DNA of 64,000 nt from contig NZ_AP018207.1 in NCBI RefSeq assembly GCF_002367995.1, positions 124,001-188,000 of the forward strand. The letters are read 5' to 3'. The stretch is from Calothrix brevissima NIES-22. GTDB taxonomy: Bacteria > Cyanobacteriota > Cyanobacteriia > Cyanobacteriales > Nostocaceae. The notes beneath the pieces are model-generated. The model was not told where the DNA came from and did not search any database. It was given only the letters and a program-made list of their open reading frames with translations. This document shows, piece after piece, positions 1 through 9,438 of the stretch. The position numbers and the translations under genes are program-made. Each line of letters opens with the position of its first letter. Positions within the stretch are counted from its first letter, which is position 1.

Positions 1-417
1 TAAATCAAAAGCTTTGACAATTCCTTGGAGTATCCCAATTACCAAAATCCAAATAAAGTTAATTTCCCCAGTCAGACTCAAATAAGTTAACGAACCGGAT
101 AAAATAATAGATACTAGCTGAGTAGCGAGTAAAACATATCTGAGGTTCCAACGATCTAATAAAACTCCTACTATAGGTGTCAGTACTAAGCCTGTTGCTT
201 GATTGGTAAATCCAGCAATACCCACTAATACTGCTGAATTAGTTAGTTGATAAACCATCCATACTAAAGCAAATTGTGTCATCCAAGAACCAAAAAAAGA
301 TACACTTTCTCCGATGACAAAACAGCAAACATTTGCAGATTTCAGCGCTGGGGGAATCTGAAAAAAACCAAACTTTAGTTTGTGTTTTTCAGAATTTGCT
401 TGATGAATTTGCGCCAT
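1..417 (-). CDS. MFS transporter, N-terminal part (runs off the left edge)
   Basis: The first 139 codons of a major facilitator transporter are present, starting at the ATG at 417-415 and open to base 1. The translation has a short polar N-terminus (MAQIHQANSEK) and then hydrophobic helices, including SWMTQFALVWMVYQLT and VLVGIAGFTNQATGLVL. The loop GVLLDRWNLRY matches MFS motif A between TM2 and TM3. It resembles the MFS_3/EntS-like exporter group, to which the exporter at 8115-9419 also seems to belong (its loop reads GALIDRWPRRF). Substrate unknown. The C-terminal two thirds lie outside the window. Confidence 0.85.
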   Translation of the reverse strand, partial: MAQIHQANSEKHKLKFGFFQIPPALKSANVCCFVIGESVSFFGSWMTQFALVWMVYQLTNSAVLVGIAGFTNQATGLVLTPIVGVLLDRWNLRYVLLATQLVSIILSGSLTYLSLTGEINFIWILVIGILQGIVKAFDL

Positions 418-1456
418 GAATTTTTCCTTTTTTGAAGATAGATACAACCCTTTATGTCAGCACAATGGCTGACGTAAATTAATTAGCAATACTTTTAGAT
501 AAACTGAAATTTAGCTCAACATAAATTTAGGATGCTTAGTATTTGATGATAAAAAACTGACACAAGCAATAACTGGCTAGAGTTAAAGATCGTGCCACTA
601 AACTACGTTAATTTGGTAGATATGCCGTAGTATTATATCGGATCTCTGAGGAAAATCTCAACTAAGACTAACTATTGTTTTTTGTTAAAAGCGATCGCAG
701 TAGCTGAGAAACTGTAAAGTCACTAGTACAAGCTAGATACTACACCGAAAATCCGCGATCGCAATTCTTGGGGAAGAGTACCAAAATCACCCCACATACC
801 AAGATTGCGCTAGTTCAACTGATGCTTGCAGGATAATTGCTTGTAAGTAAGTCGGTGGAAAAAAACCAAACTATGTTAAGAAACGTAAATTGGCTTGAAA
901 CCTTTACCAATGACAAATGACTAATGACTAATGACAGCCCTTGCCAGTTATGTTTAATTGCACCGCCCTACTTATATAAATTTTAGACAATTGCTGGCTC
1001 CAATCAGGATTTATTGCTTACGGTAGACAATAAATCTTCATAGCCAACTCTCTTGGCGGAGTGAAAATAATTTTTGATTAGTTATATGTATTATAAGGCT
1101 TTTAACTTAATTGCCTCTGCTAAATAGACAAATCTGCGTTTGCATAATTTGAGATTTATCCCTGATTTACCAACATGTATTGAGGGGAGATTTTCCACTT
1201 GAACGAATATCTAATTGGAGAAAATGAAAAATTCAGTATTTTTAGGGTGTGTTAGATGTTGCATGTAAGTTAACATCGCAATATTGTGGAGCATTACAAC
1301 AGTAATAATCCACCCCATGATATGTATAAAAATCCAATAGGAATGTAATAATAATTTTTCTTTAATTAGCGAAGACTGACACATTTTATTTCCCGTATTA
1401 GTCAATACAAAAATATCTGTTTAACAATTATATAAATATAACCGAGAACAATTTAT
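418..1456. other. Non-coding spacer, about 1 kb
   Basis: Spacer between the divergent MFS gene and the small membrane protein at 1457. It holds scattered HIP1 sites and the MITE-like element at 844-974. An open frame at 1211-1405 on the minus strand has a hydrophobic stretch, but it starts with TTG and has no ribosome site, so it is not called. Nothing else convincing is seen. Confidence 0.6.
844..974 (+). mobile_element. MITE-like element, copy A
   Basis: A 131-bp element with imperfect 15-bp terminal inverted repeats: TAAGTAAGTCGGTGG at the left and the complement of TAAGTAGGGCGGTGC at the right (12 of 15 match). The reverse complement of both ends, each over about 50-70 bp, recurs at 47001-47171. 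Only the centre differs: here it is a short CTAATGA tandem, in the other copy a GC-rich hairpin. It has no coding capacity. A 7-bp AATTGCT direct repeat (835-841 and 989-995) flanks it at a small offset and may be chance. Confidence 0.75.
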
Positions 1457-1843
1457 ATGCAATTTAGAGAAGTATGGCATAAGTCCCCAGATCTAGATAT
1501 ATTCTCCGAGCAAAGTCCCTTTAACAAGGTTCAAACTCAACCTGTAAAAACTGATAATTTTGGATTAAATGATGCATTAATAGCCCAGTCAGGAAGTTTT
1601 CTGGCTTTTATAGTTTTTTGGGGTGGAATCTTCATAATTTGCACAAAAAAACTCAAGTTATTATCTGAGAATAAGCTGGCTGAACCAATGAATGATTGTG
1701 CTAACTTACCCTGTATAAAATGCCATTACTTTGCGAGAAATCACTATTTGAAATGCGCTGTACAGCCTGGAATAGCGTTGACTAAAGAAGCAAATAATTG
1801 TGCTGATTATCATCCCAAGAAGGAAATGTCAGCTAATGATTAA
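1457..1843 (+). CDS. Small single-span membrane protein with Cys-rich tail (hypothetical)
   Basis: A 128-aa protein with no recognised function. Residues about 46-64 (GSFLAFIVFWGGIFIICTK) form one hydrophobic span. After it comes a short Cys-rich domain with the pattern CANLPCIKCHYF...KCAVQP...NNCADYHP: three Cys close together, a fourth in KCAV and a fifth in NCADY. That spacing suggests a small metal-binding or Fe-S knuckle on the cytoplasmic face. I recall similar Cys-rich tails in unnamed cyanobacterial proteins, but give no family name. The ATG at 1457 is the first in-frame start; no strong Shine-Dalgarno precedes it. Confidence 0.6.
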   Translation: MQFREVWHKSPDLDIFSEQSPFNKVQTQPVKTDNFGLNDALIAQSGSFLAFIVFWGGIFIICTKKLKLLSENKLAEPMNDCANLPCIKCHYFARNHYLKCAVQPGIALTKEANNCADYHPKKEMSAND

Positions 1844-1992
1844 GAATTAGCGCTAAATTTTGATGAATTTGTAGTCAGAATTTTAGTAATCCTGTAATTC
1901 ATCACTAAAACCCTGACTACAAAATTATTCTAGGACAAAACGACGTAACTAAAGCTACCATTTCAAACAGTCACAAGCCTTGATTTATTAAC

Positions 1993-2023
1993 TTGTTGAC
2001 TGTTGACTGTTGACTGTTGACTT
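1993..2023. repeat. Short tandem heptamer repeat (GTTGACT type)
   Basis: About four copies of the 7-bp unit TGTTGAC in tandem. This matches the STRR class of heptamer repeats known from heterocystous cyanobacteria. Longer arrays of the same unit occur at 3569-3632 and 59269-59367. Confidence 0.85.
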
Positions 2024-2048
2024 ACTCAGTAGCGGTACTAGTTTTTTG

Positions 2049-2489
2049 CTAACAACCTGCATCACCGACAACAGGTATTTTGACTTTTTTACCATTCTGC
2101 TGAACAGTAACAATTCCTTCTTTGATGGCAACAGTTTCAATCTCTCCTTTTGCACCAAGTTTAACAGCTACGTCAACTGTAATTTTACCATTGGGACTTT
2201 GAAAAGTCTGAAATGTCTTTTGCCCATAAAAAGCTGTACCAGTAGATTTAATTCGCTTAAATTTGGTAATTTTACCGTTTACCAACATCTCCATCGAGTT
2301 ATTTGTTAACCCATTGAATAAGATATAGCGATTTTTATTTGTGCTACTGGGTTTCCATAAAGTCATACCACAGCCATGCCCAGTAATTTGATCAAATTTG
2401 AATTCCTCTACTTTGGGAATGCTTGTAGCTTGAGCAGACTGAGCTATGAGAAAACTAGTAAATAAAGATATAACGGCAATTTTTTTCAT
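2049..2489 (-). CDS. Secreted hypothetical protein
   Basis: A 146-aa protein starting at the ATG at 2489 (MKKIAVISLFTSF...); the frame extends four codons upstream only through a TTG. Residues 1-21 form a signal peptide with a likely cut after AQA (SAQATS). The mature part looks all-beta, with alternating hydrophobic and polar strands. It has two cysteines, one in GHGCGMTLW and one at the extreme C-terminus (GDAGC), which could form a disulfide closing the fold. It is a stand-alone gene convergent with the Cys-rich membrane protein. Function unknown. Confidence 0.65.
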   Translation of the reverse strand: MKKIAVISLFTSFLIAQSAQATSIPKVEEFKFDQITGHGCGMTLWKPSSTNKNRYILFNGLTNNSMEMLVNGKITKFKRIKSTGTAFYGQKTFQTFQSPNGKITVDVAVKLGAKGEIETVAIKEGIVTVQQNGKKVKIPVVGDAGC

Positions 2490-2835
2490 TTTTCTGAACA
2501 ATGTATAAATAATAAATTAGCTTGCCCAATTGGTTTGCATATATTATTTACACTTGAGGACACGGAATTTCCTGATTAATATTTTATTTTCACCCGATTG
2601 TTTAAGTTGCTACTGTATACTGTTGCTGTCATTGCCCAAATCATCAATAAAAAGAAGTAATTTTATCGTGATTTCATTTTTAGCGGTAAAACTGTGTAAG
2701 GGAGCGTAGAATTTACTGTTTATGCGATTATTTGGGCAATTATTTATCTGAGAAAAAATAAATTTCTCAAAAGCTTGACTCTCCACCCAACTGGAGATTG
2801 CTTAATAAAATTAGGAACCTATTGAAATTATCTTT
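2490..2835. other. Divergent spacer
   Basis: A 346-bp AT-rich spacer between two divergent genes, presumably holding both promoters. I see no clear operator, RNA or repeat in it. Confidence 0.5.
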
Positions 2836-3525
2836 ATGCAACTCCCTACTCGGAAAAATAGCGTTTTGGCATTTACTTTAGTAGCGATCGCCTCTGTATC
2901 TGGTAGCCTATTAACATCTTGTGTTACCAGTACTTCTCAAAGCCAAGCGCCAAATCTGGCTACTGATGCTAGCGACAAGCACCAAAATCACCAGCATGGA
3001 GGAATGGATCATAGCATGGCTATGGATTTAGGCCCGGCTGATACTAACTATGATTTGCGCTTTATTGATGGAATGATTCCTCACCATCAAGGCGCAATCC
3101 TGATGGCTAAGGAAGCACAGCAAAAATCAAAACGCCCAGAAATTAAAAAGCTAGCAGACGCAATTATCAAAGCACAGAACCAAGAAATTACTCAGATGAA
3201 AAGCTGGCGCACAGCTTGGTATCCTAAAGCTGGGGATAAACCGATGGCTTATGATGCTCACAAAGGTAAGATGATGGAAATGTCATCTGCGCAAGTGCAA
3301 GCCATGATGATGAATATGGACTTAGGTGCTGCTGATACAGAATTTGACCTACGTTTTATTAATGCAATGATTCCGCACCATGAAGGAGCTGTAACAATGG
3401 CTCAAGATGCTTTACAAAAATCTCAGCGAGCGGAAATTAAAAACTTAGCTCAAGCAATTATTAAAGCACAAGATACAGAAATTCAGCAGATGAAACAGTG
3501 GCGACAATCTTGGTATAACAAGTGA
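2836..3525 (+). CDS. Lipoprotein with two DUF305 domains
   Basis: A 229-aa protein with a lipoprotein signal (hydrophobic core, then the lipobox LLTSC with the lipidated Cys at about 29), so it should be membrane-anchored on the outer face of the plasma membrane. A His/Met-rich linker (KHQNHQHGGMDHSMAMD) leads into two homologous DUF305 domains, about residues 66-130 and 160-227. Each contains the hallmark DLRFIDGMIPHHQGA or DLRFINAMIPHHEGA and ends in QMKxWRxxWY. DUF305 is a four-helix ferritin-like family; the many His and Met residues suggest metal handling such as copper, but no reaction is established. The two domains are clearly an internal duplication. Confidence 0.85.
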   Translation: MQLPTRKNSVLAFTLVAIASVSGSLLTSCVTSTSQSQAPNLATDASDKHQNHQHGGMDHSMAMDLGPADTNYDLRFIDGMIPHHQGAILMAKEAQQKSKRPEIKKLADAIIKAQNQEITQMKSWRTAWYPKAGDKPMAYDAHKGKMMEMSSAQVQAMMMNMDLGAADTEFDLRFINAMIPHHEGAVTMAQDALQKSQRAEIKNLAQAIIKAQDTEIQQMKQWRQSWYNK

Positions 3526-3568
3526 TCAGCTATTCTGCTTTTAAGTTGCACAGTCCATTGTGAGGTTT

Positions 3569-3632
3569 GTTGACTGTTGACTGTTGACAGTTGACAGTTG
3601 ACTGTTGACAGTTGACTGTTGACACTTAACAT
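3569..3632. repeat. Heptamer tandem repeat with alternating GTTGACT and GTTGACA units
   Basis: About eight to nine heptamers downstream of the DUF305 gene: TGTTGAC copies mixed with CAGTTGA variants. It is an STRR-type repeat with no coding sense. Confidence 0.85.
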
Positions 3633-3718
3633 TTAACAGCCCTGATTAGTAATTATGCAGTTTAGACGTGCATTAGCTTTTAAATCCCCCACTAACAAAA
3701 TTAAATTTTAAATTTTGC

Positions 3719-3757
3719 GGAAAGTCTGAGCGGAAGTTTCCTCCGTTCAGACTTTCC
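3719..3757. terminator. Bidirectional terminator-like hairpin
   Basis: Perfect 11-bp arms GGAAAGTCTGA (3719-3729) and TCAGACTTTCC (3747-3757), with further inner pairing of CGGA with TCCG. It lies 20 bp beyond the por stop codon and between the convergent DUF305 and por genes. The stem sequence is closely related to a hairpin inside the MITE at 46980-47184, so it may be a dispersed palindrome recruited as a terminator. Confidence 0.6.
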
Positions 3758-3776
3758 AAGAGAGAATTTAGAATTT

Positions 3777-5309
<1,533 letters not shown>

Positions 5310-7610
5310 TCAAAAAGTAAAAGTTTTGCTGACTAAGGTTGAATCACTAGTTCCAAATCCTGTAGGCATCATATAATTTGGTCTTTTATGAAAGGATTTA
5401 TTTGGTATTTCAGGAAGACCATCAGATTGATCGACTACTTTTAGTTTTAAAGGCTGGGATTGTTTTACTGTTAAAGTAAGCTCTATTTTCTCTTGAGGAA
5501 GTGCATAATAATGCAAGCCCCAGAGAGTTCCAGAATTAGTAGAATTATTGATATGGGCATCAATTTTTTTACTGTTAACAGCAGCCTCTAAAACTTCTAC
5601 TGTTGAGTCTAGATATACGCGCACAATACGTCCTTGCCTTAATGAGATAATCTGCAAATTTAAGGTTCTAGTACCGTTACTTGTATTATCACTAAGTAAT
5701 GTAATTTTCGGTGCAGCTAGTGAAAGTGCAGGAGCCTGATTTTTCAGAACTTGTTGCGATGCAAAAGGTAAATATTCAGTTAAAGAAACTTTTTCCGCAT
5801 TTTGAGCAAGAAACTGCGATGTCCAATCATCTGGCTGTTCATCAAAACTAGCCCAGATAGCTTCTCCTGTGTCTGCATTTAAAGCATAAAAAATACTATT
5901 TGGTTTGGGATGGTTAGCATTAAACCCTGCTGTCAGGCTACCAGCAATTATCAAACTCAAACTGATCGTTAATGCTGTAACGGGCAACAACCATTTGTGA
6001 GGATGTGTGAATAAATAAAGCTGAGGAATGAGCAATCCCAGTAGTAATATCACCATCACCATGACCACTCCAGAAATACTTATGGTGAGGGCAACTAACA
6101 TCAGGTATATTGTAGGAGCAAATAGAATAATGGCTGGAATAGAGCATACAGATAAAACAACAAAGCTTATTCCCAAGGGAGCGTTCTTAGAAGTAGCGAA
6201 GATAAATCCCCATCCTCCAAGATTTAATAACAATGGGAATGTAAATAAATAACTAGCACCCGGTAGATATATGCTAGCTAATACCATTAATATCAGCCAC
6301 CAAAGCAATGCTCCAAAAGTTAGATTTTGGATGTTTGTTTTTCGGTAAAAATAAATATAAACACCAGATGTAATAGCTATAGCGAGCGTTACAAAGGCGA
6401 TCGCGTACAAATTACTGTTATATGTATCGCCTTGAAGAATCGCTCTATATTCACTGTGTAAATTATTCAAAAACCACCAAATAACTGTGACAACTGTCGT
6501 CACACTGATATTATTTATAAATAAAGCTAAAAATCCTAAACTTATTCCAGCGAATGAAAGATATTTTTTTTGGAAACCAAGTATGGTCACCCCAAAAAAT
6601 AATACAACTGTCAAAACTGTCAAAGGTATTACCCAAGCTTCTGGGTAGCTAACAATGAATGAAGCAAAAATATCAAAGTATACAGCATCACTTTGCTTAA
6701 TATTTGTTAAATTTAACTTACCAAAATGACGGGTTAATGCTAAGGCATATTCTCCATGATGTTGCAGGCTACGCCAGTCAATTTTTTGTAAATTGTCATA
6801 GGCTGTATGATAATAAACAACACCATTAAGAAAAGCAAAATTCAGCCCAGGAAAATCTGCTGATTTGAAGATAGTAAAATCTGTATCATTAGGTAATTGT
6901 TTATAAATGCTATTAAAAAGCGAACTGGTAACTGGATGAACCGATGCCTTGGCAAATTCCTGAATTAGCCATCCATTTTCACTGTTGGTTTCAAACATGA
7001 CTGAGGAGCCACTATTTCCCCTAGCTTCAAAATTTACTGCTAAACCAACATCTTTTTTCCAGGGATGTTCTTCAACAAATGCGATCGCTCCTAGCAAACC
7101 AGGTTCTTCACCATCAGTAAACAAAAAAATTACATCATTTTTTAATGATGAACCCACCTTTAATGCCCTAACTGTTTCTAGCATTGCCGCAACAGCAGCA
7201 CCATCATCACTAGCGCCGGGACTATTTGCAACTGAATCATAATGAGCAGTAAGTAAAATTGCTTTACTGCTATTACTTCCCGGAAGTTTGACAAGAATAT
7301 TATGTACAGTTCCAGCAGCAAAAGGAGCGCTATTTTTATTGTTAACAGCTGTTGTTTTCTGAACTTCTGGTTGAAGACCTAATGCTGTCAATTCTTTTAA
7401 AATATAGTCGCGCACTTTTACATGCTCTGGTGAATTAATGGGGTGAGGTTTTTGGGCAATAACTTCAAGGTGTTTCATTGCCCTACCAGCAGAAAACTCT
7501 ACAAGAGGTGCATTGATGCCCAACCTATGGGGAGGATTTAGCTGATAAATGCCCAAAAATACCAGAGATAAGATGAACAAAAAGGTAATGAATTTAAAAT
7601 ATTTCATCAT
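5310..7610 (-). CDS. Membrane-anchored M28-family zinc aminopeptidase
   Basis: A 766-aa protein. An N-terminal signal-anchor (residues about 5-22) is followed by an extracytoplasmic M28 peptidase domain (about 40-310). Likely zinc ligands are His123 in TAHYDS, Asp135 in GASDDG, Glu168/169 in TDGEEPG, Glu195 in NFEARG and the His in YYHTAYDN. After the enzyme domain come about eight or nine membrane spans (about 325-570), then a C-terminal soluble beta-rich domain (about 580-766). This layout is like bacterial and eukaryotic Fxna/ERMP1-type M28 membrane peptidases, which trim N-terminal residues. It lies 160 bp beyond the MbtH-like gene on the same strand, so a link to the lipopeptide cluster is possible but unproven. 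Confidence 0.88.
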   Translation of the reverse strand: MMKYFKFITFLFILSLVFLGIYQLNPPHRLGINAPLVEFSAGRAMKHLEVIAQKPHPINSPEHVKVRDYILKELTALGLQPEVQKTTAVNNKNSAPFAAGTVHNILVKLPGSNSSKAILLTAHYDSVANSPGASDDGAAVAAMLETVRALKVGSSLKNDVIFLFTDGEEPGLLGAIAFVEEHPWKKDVGLAVNFEARGNSGSSVMFETNSENGWLIQEFAKASVHPVTSSLFNSIYKQLPNDTDFTIFKSADFPGLNFAFLNGVVYYHTAYDNLQKIDWRSLQHHGEYALALTRHFGKLNLTNIKQSDAVYFDIFASFIVSYPEAWVIPLTVLTVVLFFGVTILGFQKKYLSFAGISLGFLALFINNISVTTVVTVIWWFLNNLHSEYRAILQGDTYNSNLYAIAFVTLAIAITSGVYIYFYRKTNIQNLTFGALLWWLILMVLASIYLPGASYLFTFPLLLNLGGWGFIFATSKNAPLGISFVVLSVCSIPAIILFAPTIYLMLVALTISISGVVMVMVILLLGLLIPQLYLFTHPHKWLLPVTALTISLSLIIAGSLTAGFNANHPKPNSIFYALNADTGEAIWASFDEQPDDWTSQFLAQNAEKVSLTEYLPFASQQVLKNQAPALSLAAPKITLLSDNTSNGTRTLNLQIISLRQGRIVRVYLDSTVEVLEAAVNSKKIDAHINNSTNSGTLWGLHYYALPQEKIELTLTVKQSQPLKLKVVDQSDGLPEIPNKSFHKRPNYMMPTGFGTSDSTLVSKTFTF

Positions 7611-7770
7611 TCAGCTAATATTTTGATTTGCCATTTCTAGTTAGTCAATCACGAGAAAATCTCACAACAAAATATAAAAATCTCTCTTTCCTAGCCCCTA
7701 GTCCCTATTTTTAAGCTAGATAAACCACACTGTAAAAATATTCTGTTTAACATCTTTACATAGTTTAGAT

Positions 7771-7989
7771 TTAAAAGTTTTCCTCTGGCATTTTTTGGCG
7801 AAGACTAAGCGGTCTCATATCAGTCCATACTTGTTTAATGTAAGCCAAACATTCCTCTTTAGACCCAGTTTTCCCTGCATCCTGCCAACCTAGTGCATTT
7901 TCCTGGTTTGCCAGCCATATTGAATACTGTTCTTCGTGATTGACTACGACTTTGTAAATTGTGGTGCTTTCTGTTGCGGATATATTCAT
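7771..7989 (-). CDS. MbtH-like protein, NRPS adenylation-domain partner
   Basis: A 72-aa protein with the full MbtH signature: NHEEQYSIW, then [19 protein letters not shown], then [11 protein letters not shown]. MbtH-like proteins bind adenylation domains and are needed for solubility or activity of many of them. This one sits 125 bp downstream of the exporter gene on the strand of the NRPS/PKS genes, and most likely serves the three A domains of that cluster. In the first motif the usual SIWP proline is a Leu (SIWLANQ). Length is normal. Confidence 0.95.
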   Translation of the reverse strand: MNISATESTTIYKVVVNHEEQYSIWLANQENALGWQDAGKTGSKEECLAYIKQVWTDMRPLSLRQKMPEENF

Positions 7990-8114
7990 TGTGATTACTT
8001 GTGTATTTTAGATAAGTAATTAATCAACTTAGTTATTGGTGATTTCAGATTTCTACTAGTAGATAAGGATGTTAATTTTAGTTAAGTTTGGGATTCGGAC
8101 ACTTCCAATTACTA

Positions 8115-9419
8115 CTAAGCATCTGGTAGTTCTTCCTCTACAAACCGTAAACGTGGATAAAAATAGCCAGCGATCGCTACTAGTACGGTAAGTAATCCCA
8201 TAATCACAAACAACAGCGCAATACCATACCCCGGCCCGACACCGATAATCCGTCCGATACTTGCAGCCAATGGGCCATTGGCAACTAGCAGTGGGTTAAA
8301 TACGCGATCGGCTAGCGGCCCGGCTAGTAAATAGGCTAGTGGTAAAGCACCCCAAGCAATCATTCGCCGCACAGCAAATACCCGTCCCTGAATATCAGGT
8401 GCAACTTTTTTCTGCCAGATTACTTGACTGGAGGCGTTAATAATCGGCAAACCAAAGAAGTAGAGGAACGCTGTGACAAAAAATACAGGGATAGAAGGGC
8501 GTAGCCCAGTAAACATAATGCTTAACCCTCCTAAGAGTGTAAAGCTGAGTACGGCATATATAGGGCGCTTGATACCACCCCAGATGCTCATCAGCAGACT
8601 ACCGATCAGCATCCCGCTACCGCCAACAGACATGACAGTACCAAGTACGGTGACTGGTGCAAAAGCGAGTACTAAGGGTGTCACTAATACATTGACCACT
8701 CCTGTAAGAAAATTGACGACAGCAATAAACACTAGTAATGCTAATAGCCCCGATCGCCCAGTAATATAAGTCCAGCCAAAGGCAGCCTCCCGCAGCAGAG
8801 GCTCTTTATTTGCTTTCCCCTCAGTAATAGCCTTGACTTCGGGAAAATGGACGCACAACAGAGTAATAACGGAGAAAATAAACGTGGCAAAGTCAATAAA
8901 AATGATGCCCTGAATCTTGATAGTTGCAATCAGCACACCGGCGATCGCAGGTGAAAGAATCTCAGCTGCTGCCTCTGCTGCCTCAACCATGCCATTGGCA
9001 CGCCCCAGAAGTTGCTTGGGAACCAAGAGGGTAGTAGCAGCAGCATAGGCAGGCCATTGGAAAGCATTGAAGGCAGAACTGACTGCACTTGCCAAGTAAA
9101 TATGCCAGATTTCTAGTTTGCCAGTAAACAGTAACAAAGCAATGACAAGAGTACTCAAAGCCGCGCCACTGTCACTGAGAATCATACAAAAACGCCTGGG
9201 CCAACGGTCGATTAATGCCCCTGCCACTGGGGAAAGGAGAATACCTGGCAAGGTAGTGAACAGTAAAATCAGTCCAAACTGAGTTACTGAACCAGTGCGT
9301 TGATATACCCAAATACCCAAGGCAAAACGAGTCAAACCGGAGCCGATTAGGGAGACAAGTTGTCCAAACCAGATGAGAACAAAAACTGAGAATTTACTGT
9401 TGGAAGTTAAGGTTGCCAT
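8115..9419 (-). CDS. MFS exporter of the lipopeptide cluster
   Basis: A 434-aa, 12-span major facilitator protein. Motif A is GALIDRWPRRF after TM2, and a long cytoplasmic loop (PEVKAITEGKANKEPLLREA) sits mid-protein, as in the MFS_3/EntS-like group of siderophore and drug exporters. It begins 19 bp after the stop codon of the terminal PKS-C gene, so it is almost certainly in the same operon, and export of the finished product or self-protection is the natural role. The substrate is inferred from position only. Confidence 0.9.
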   Translation of the reverse strand: MATLTSNSKFSVFVLIWFGQLVSLIGSGLTRFALGIWVYQRTGSVTQFGLILLFTTLPGILLSPVAGALIDRWPRRFCMILSDSGAALSTLVIALLLFTGKLEIWHIYLASAVSSAFNAFQWPAYAAATTLLVPKQLLGRANGMVEAAEAAAEILSPAIAGVLIATIKIQGIIFIDFATFIFSVITLLCVHFPEVKAITEGKANKEPLLREAAFGWTYITGRSGLLALLVFIAVVNFLTGVVNVLVTPLVLAFAPVTVLGTVMSVGGSGMLIGSLLMSIWGGIKRPIYAVLSFTLLGGLSIMFTGLRPSIPVFFVTAFLYFFGLPIINASSQVIWQKKVAPDIQGRVFAVRRMIAWGALPLAYLLAGPLADRVFNPLLVANGPLAASIGRIIGVGPGYGIALLFVIMGLLTVLVAIAGYFYPRLRFVEEELPDA

Positions 9420-9438
9420 TTTCTGCCATTCGCTTTGC

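Noticed and set aside
1211-1405. 64-codon minus-strand frame with a hydrophobic segment
   Set aside because: Starts with TTG, no ribosome site, AT-rich spacer composition, and no recognisable family; the hydrophobic run is expected by chance in T-rich DNA.
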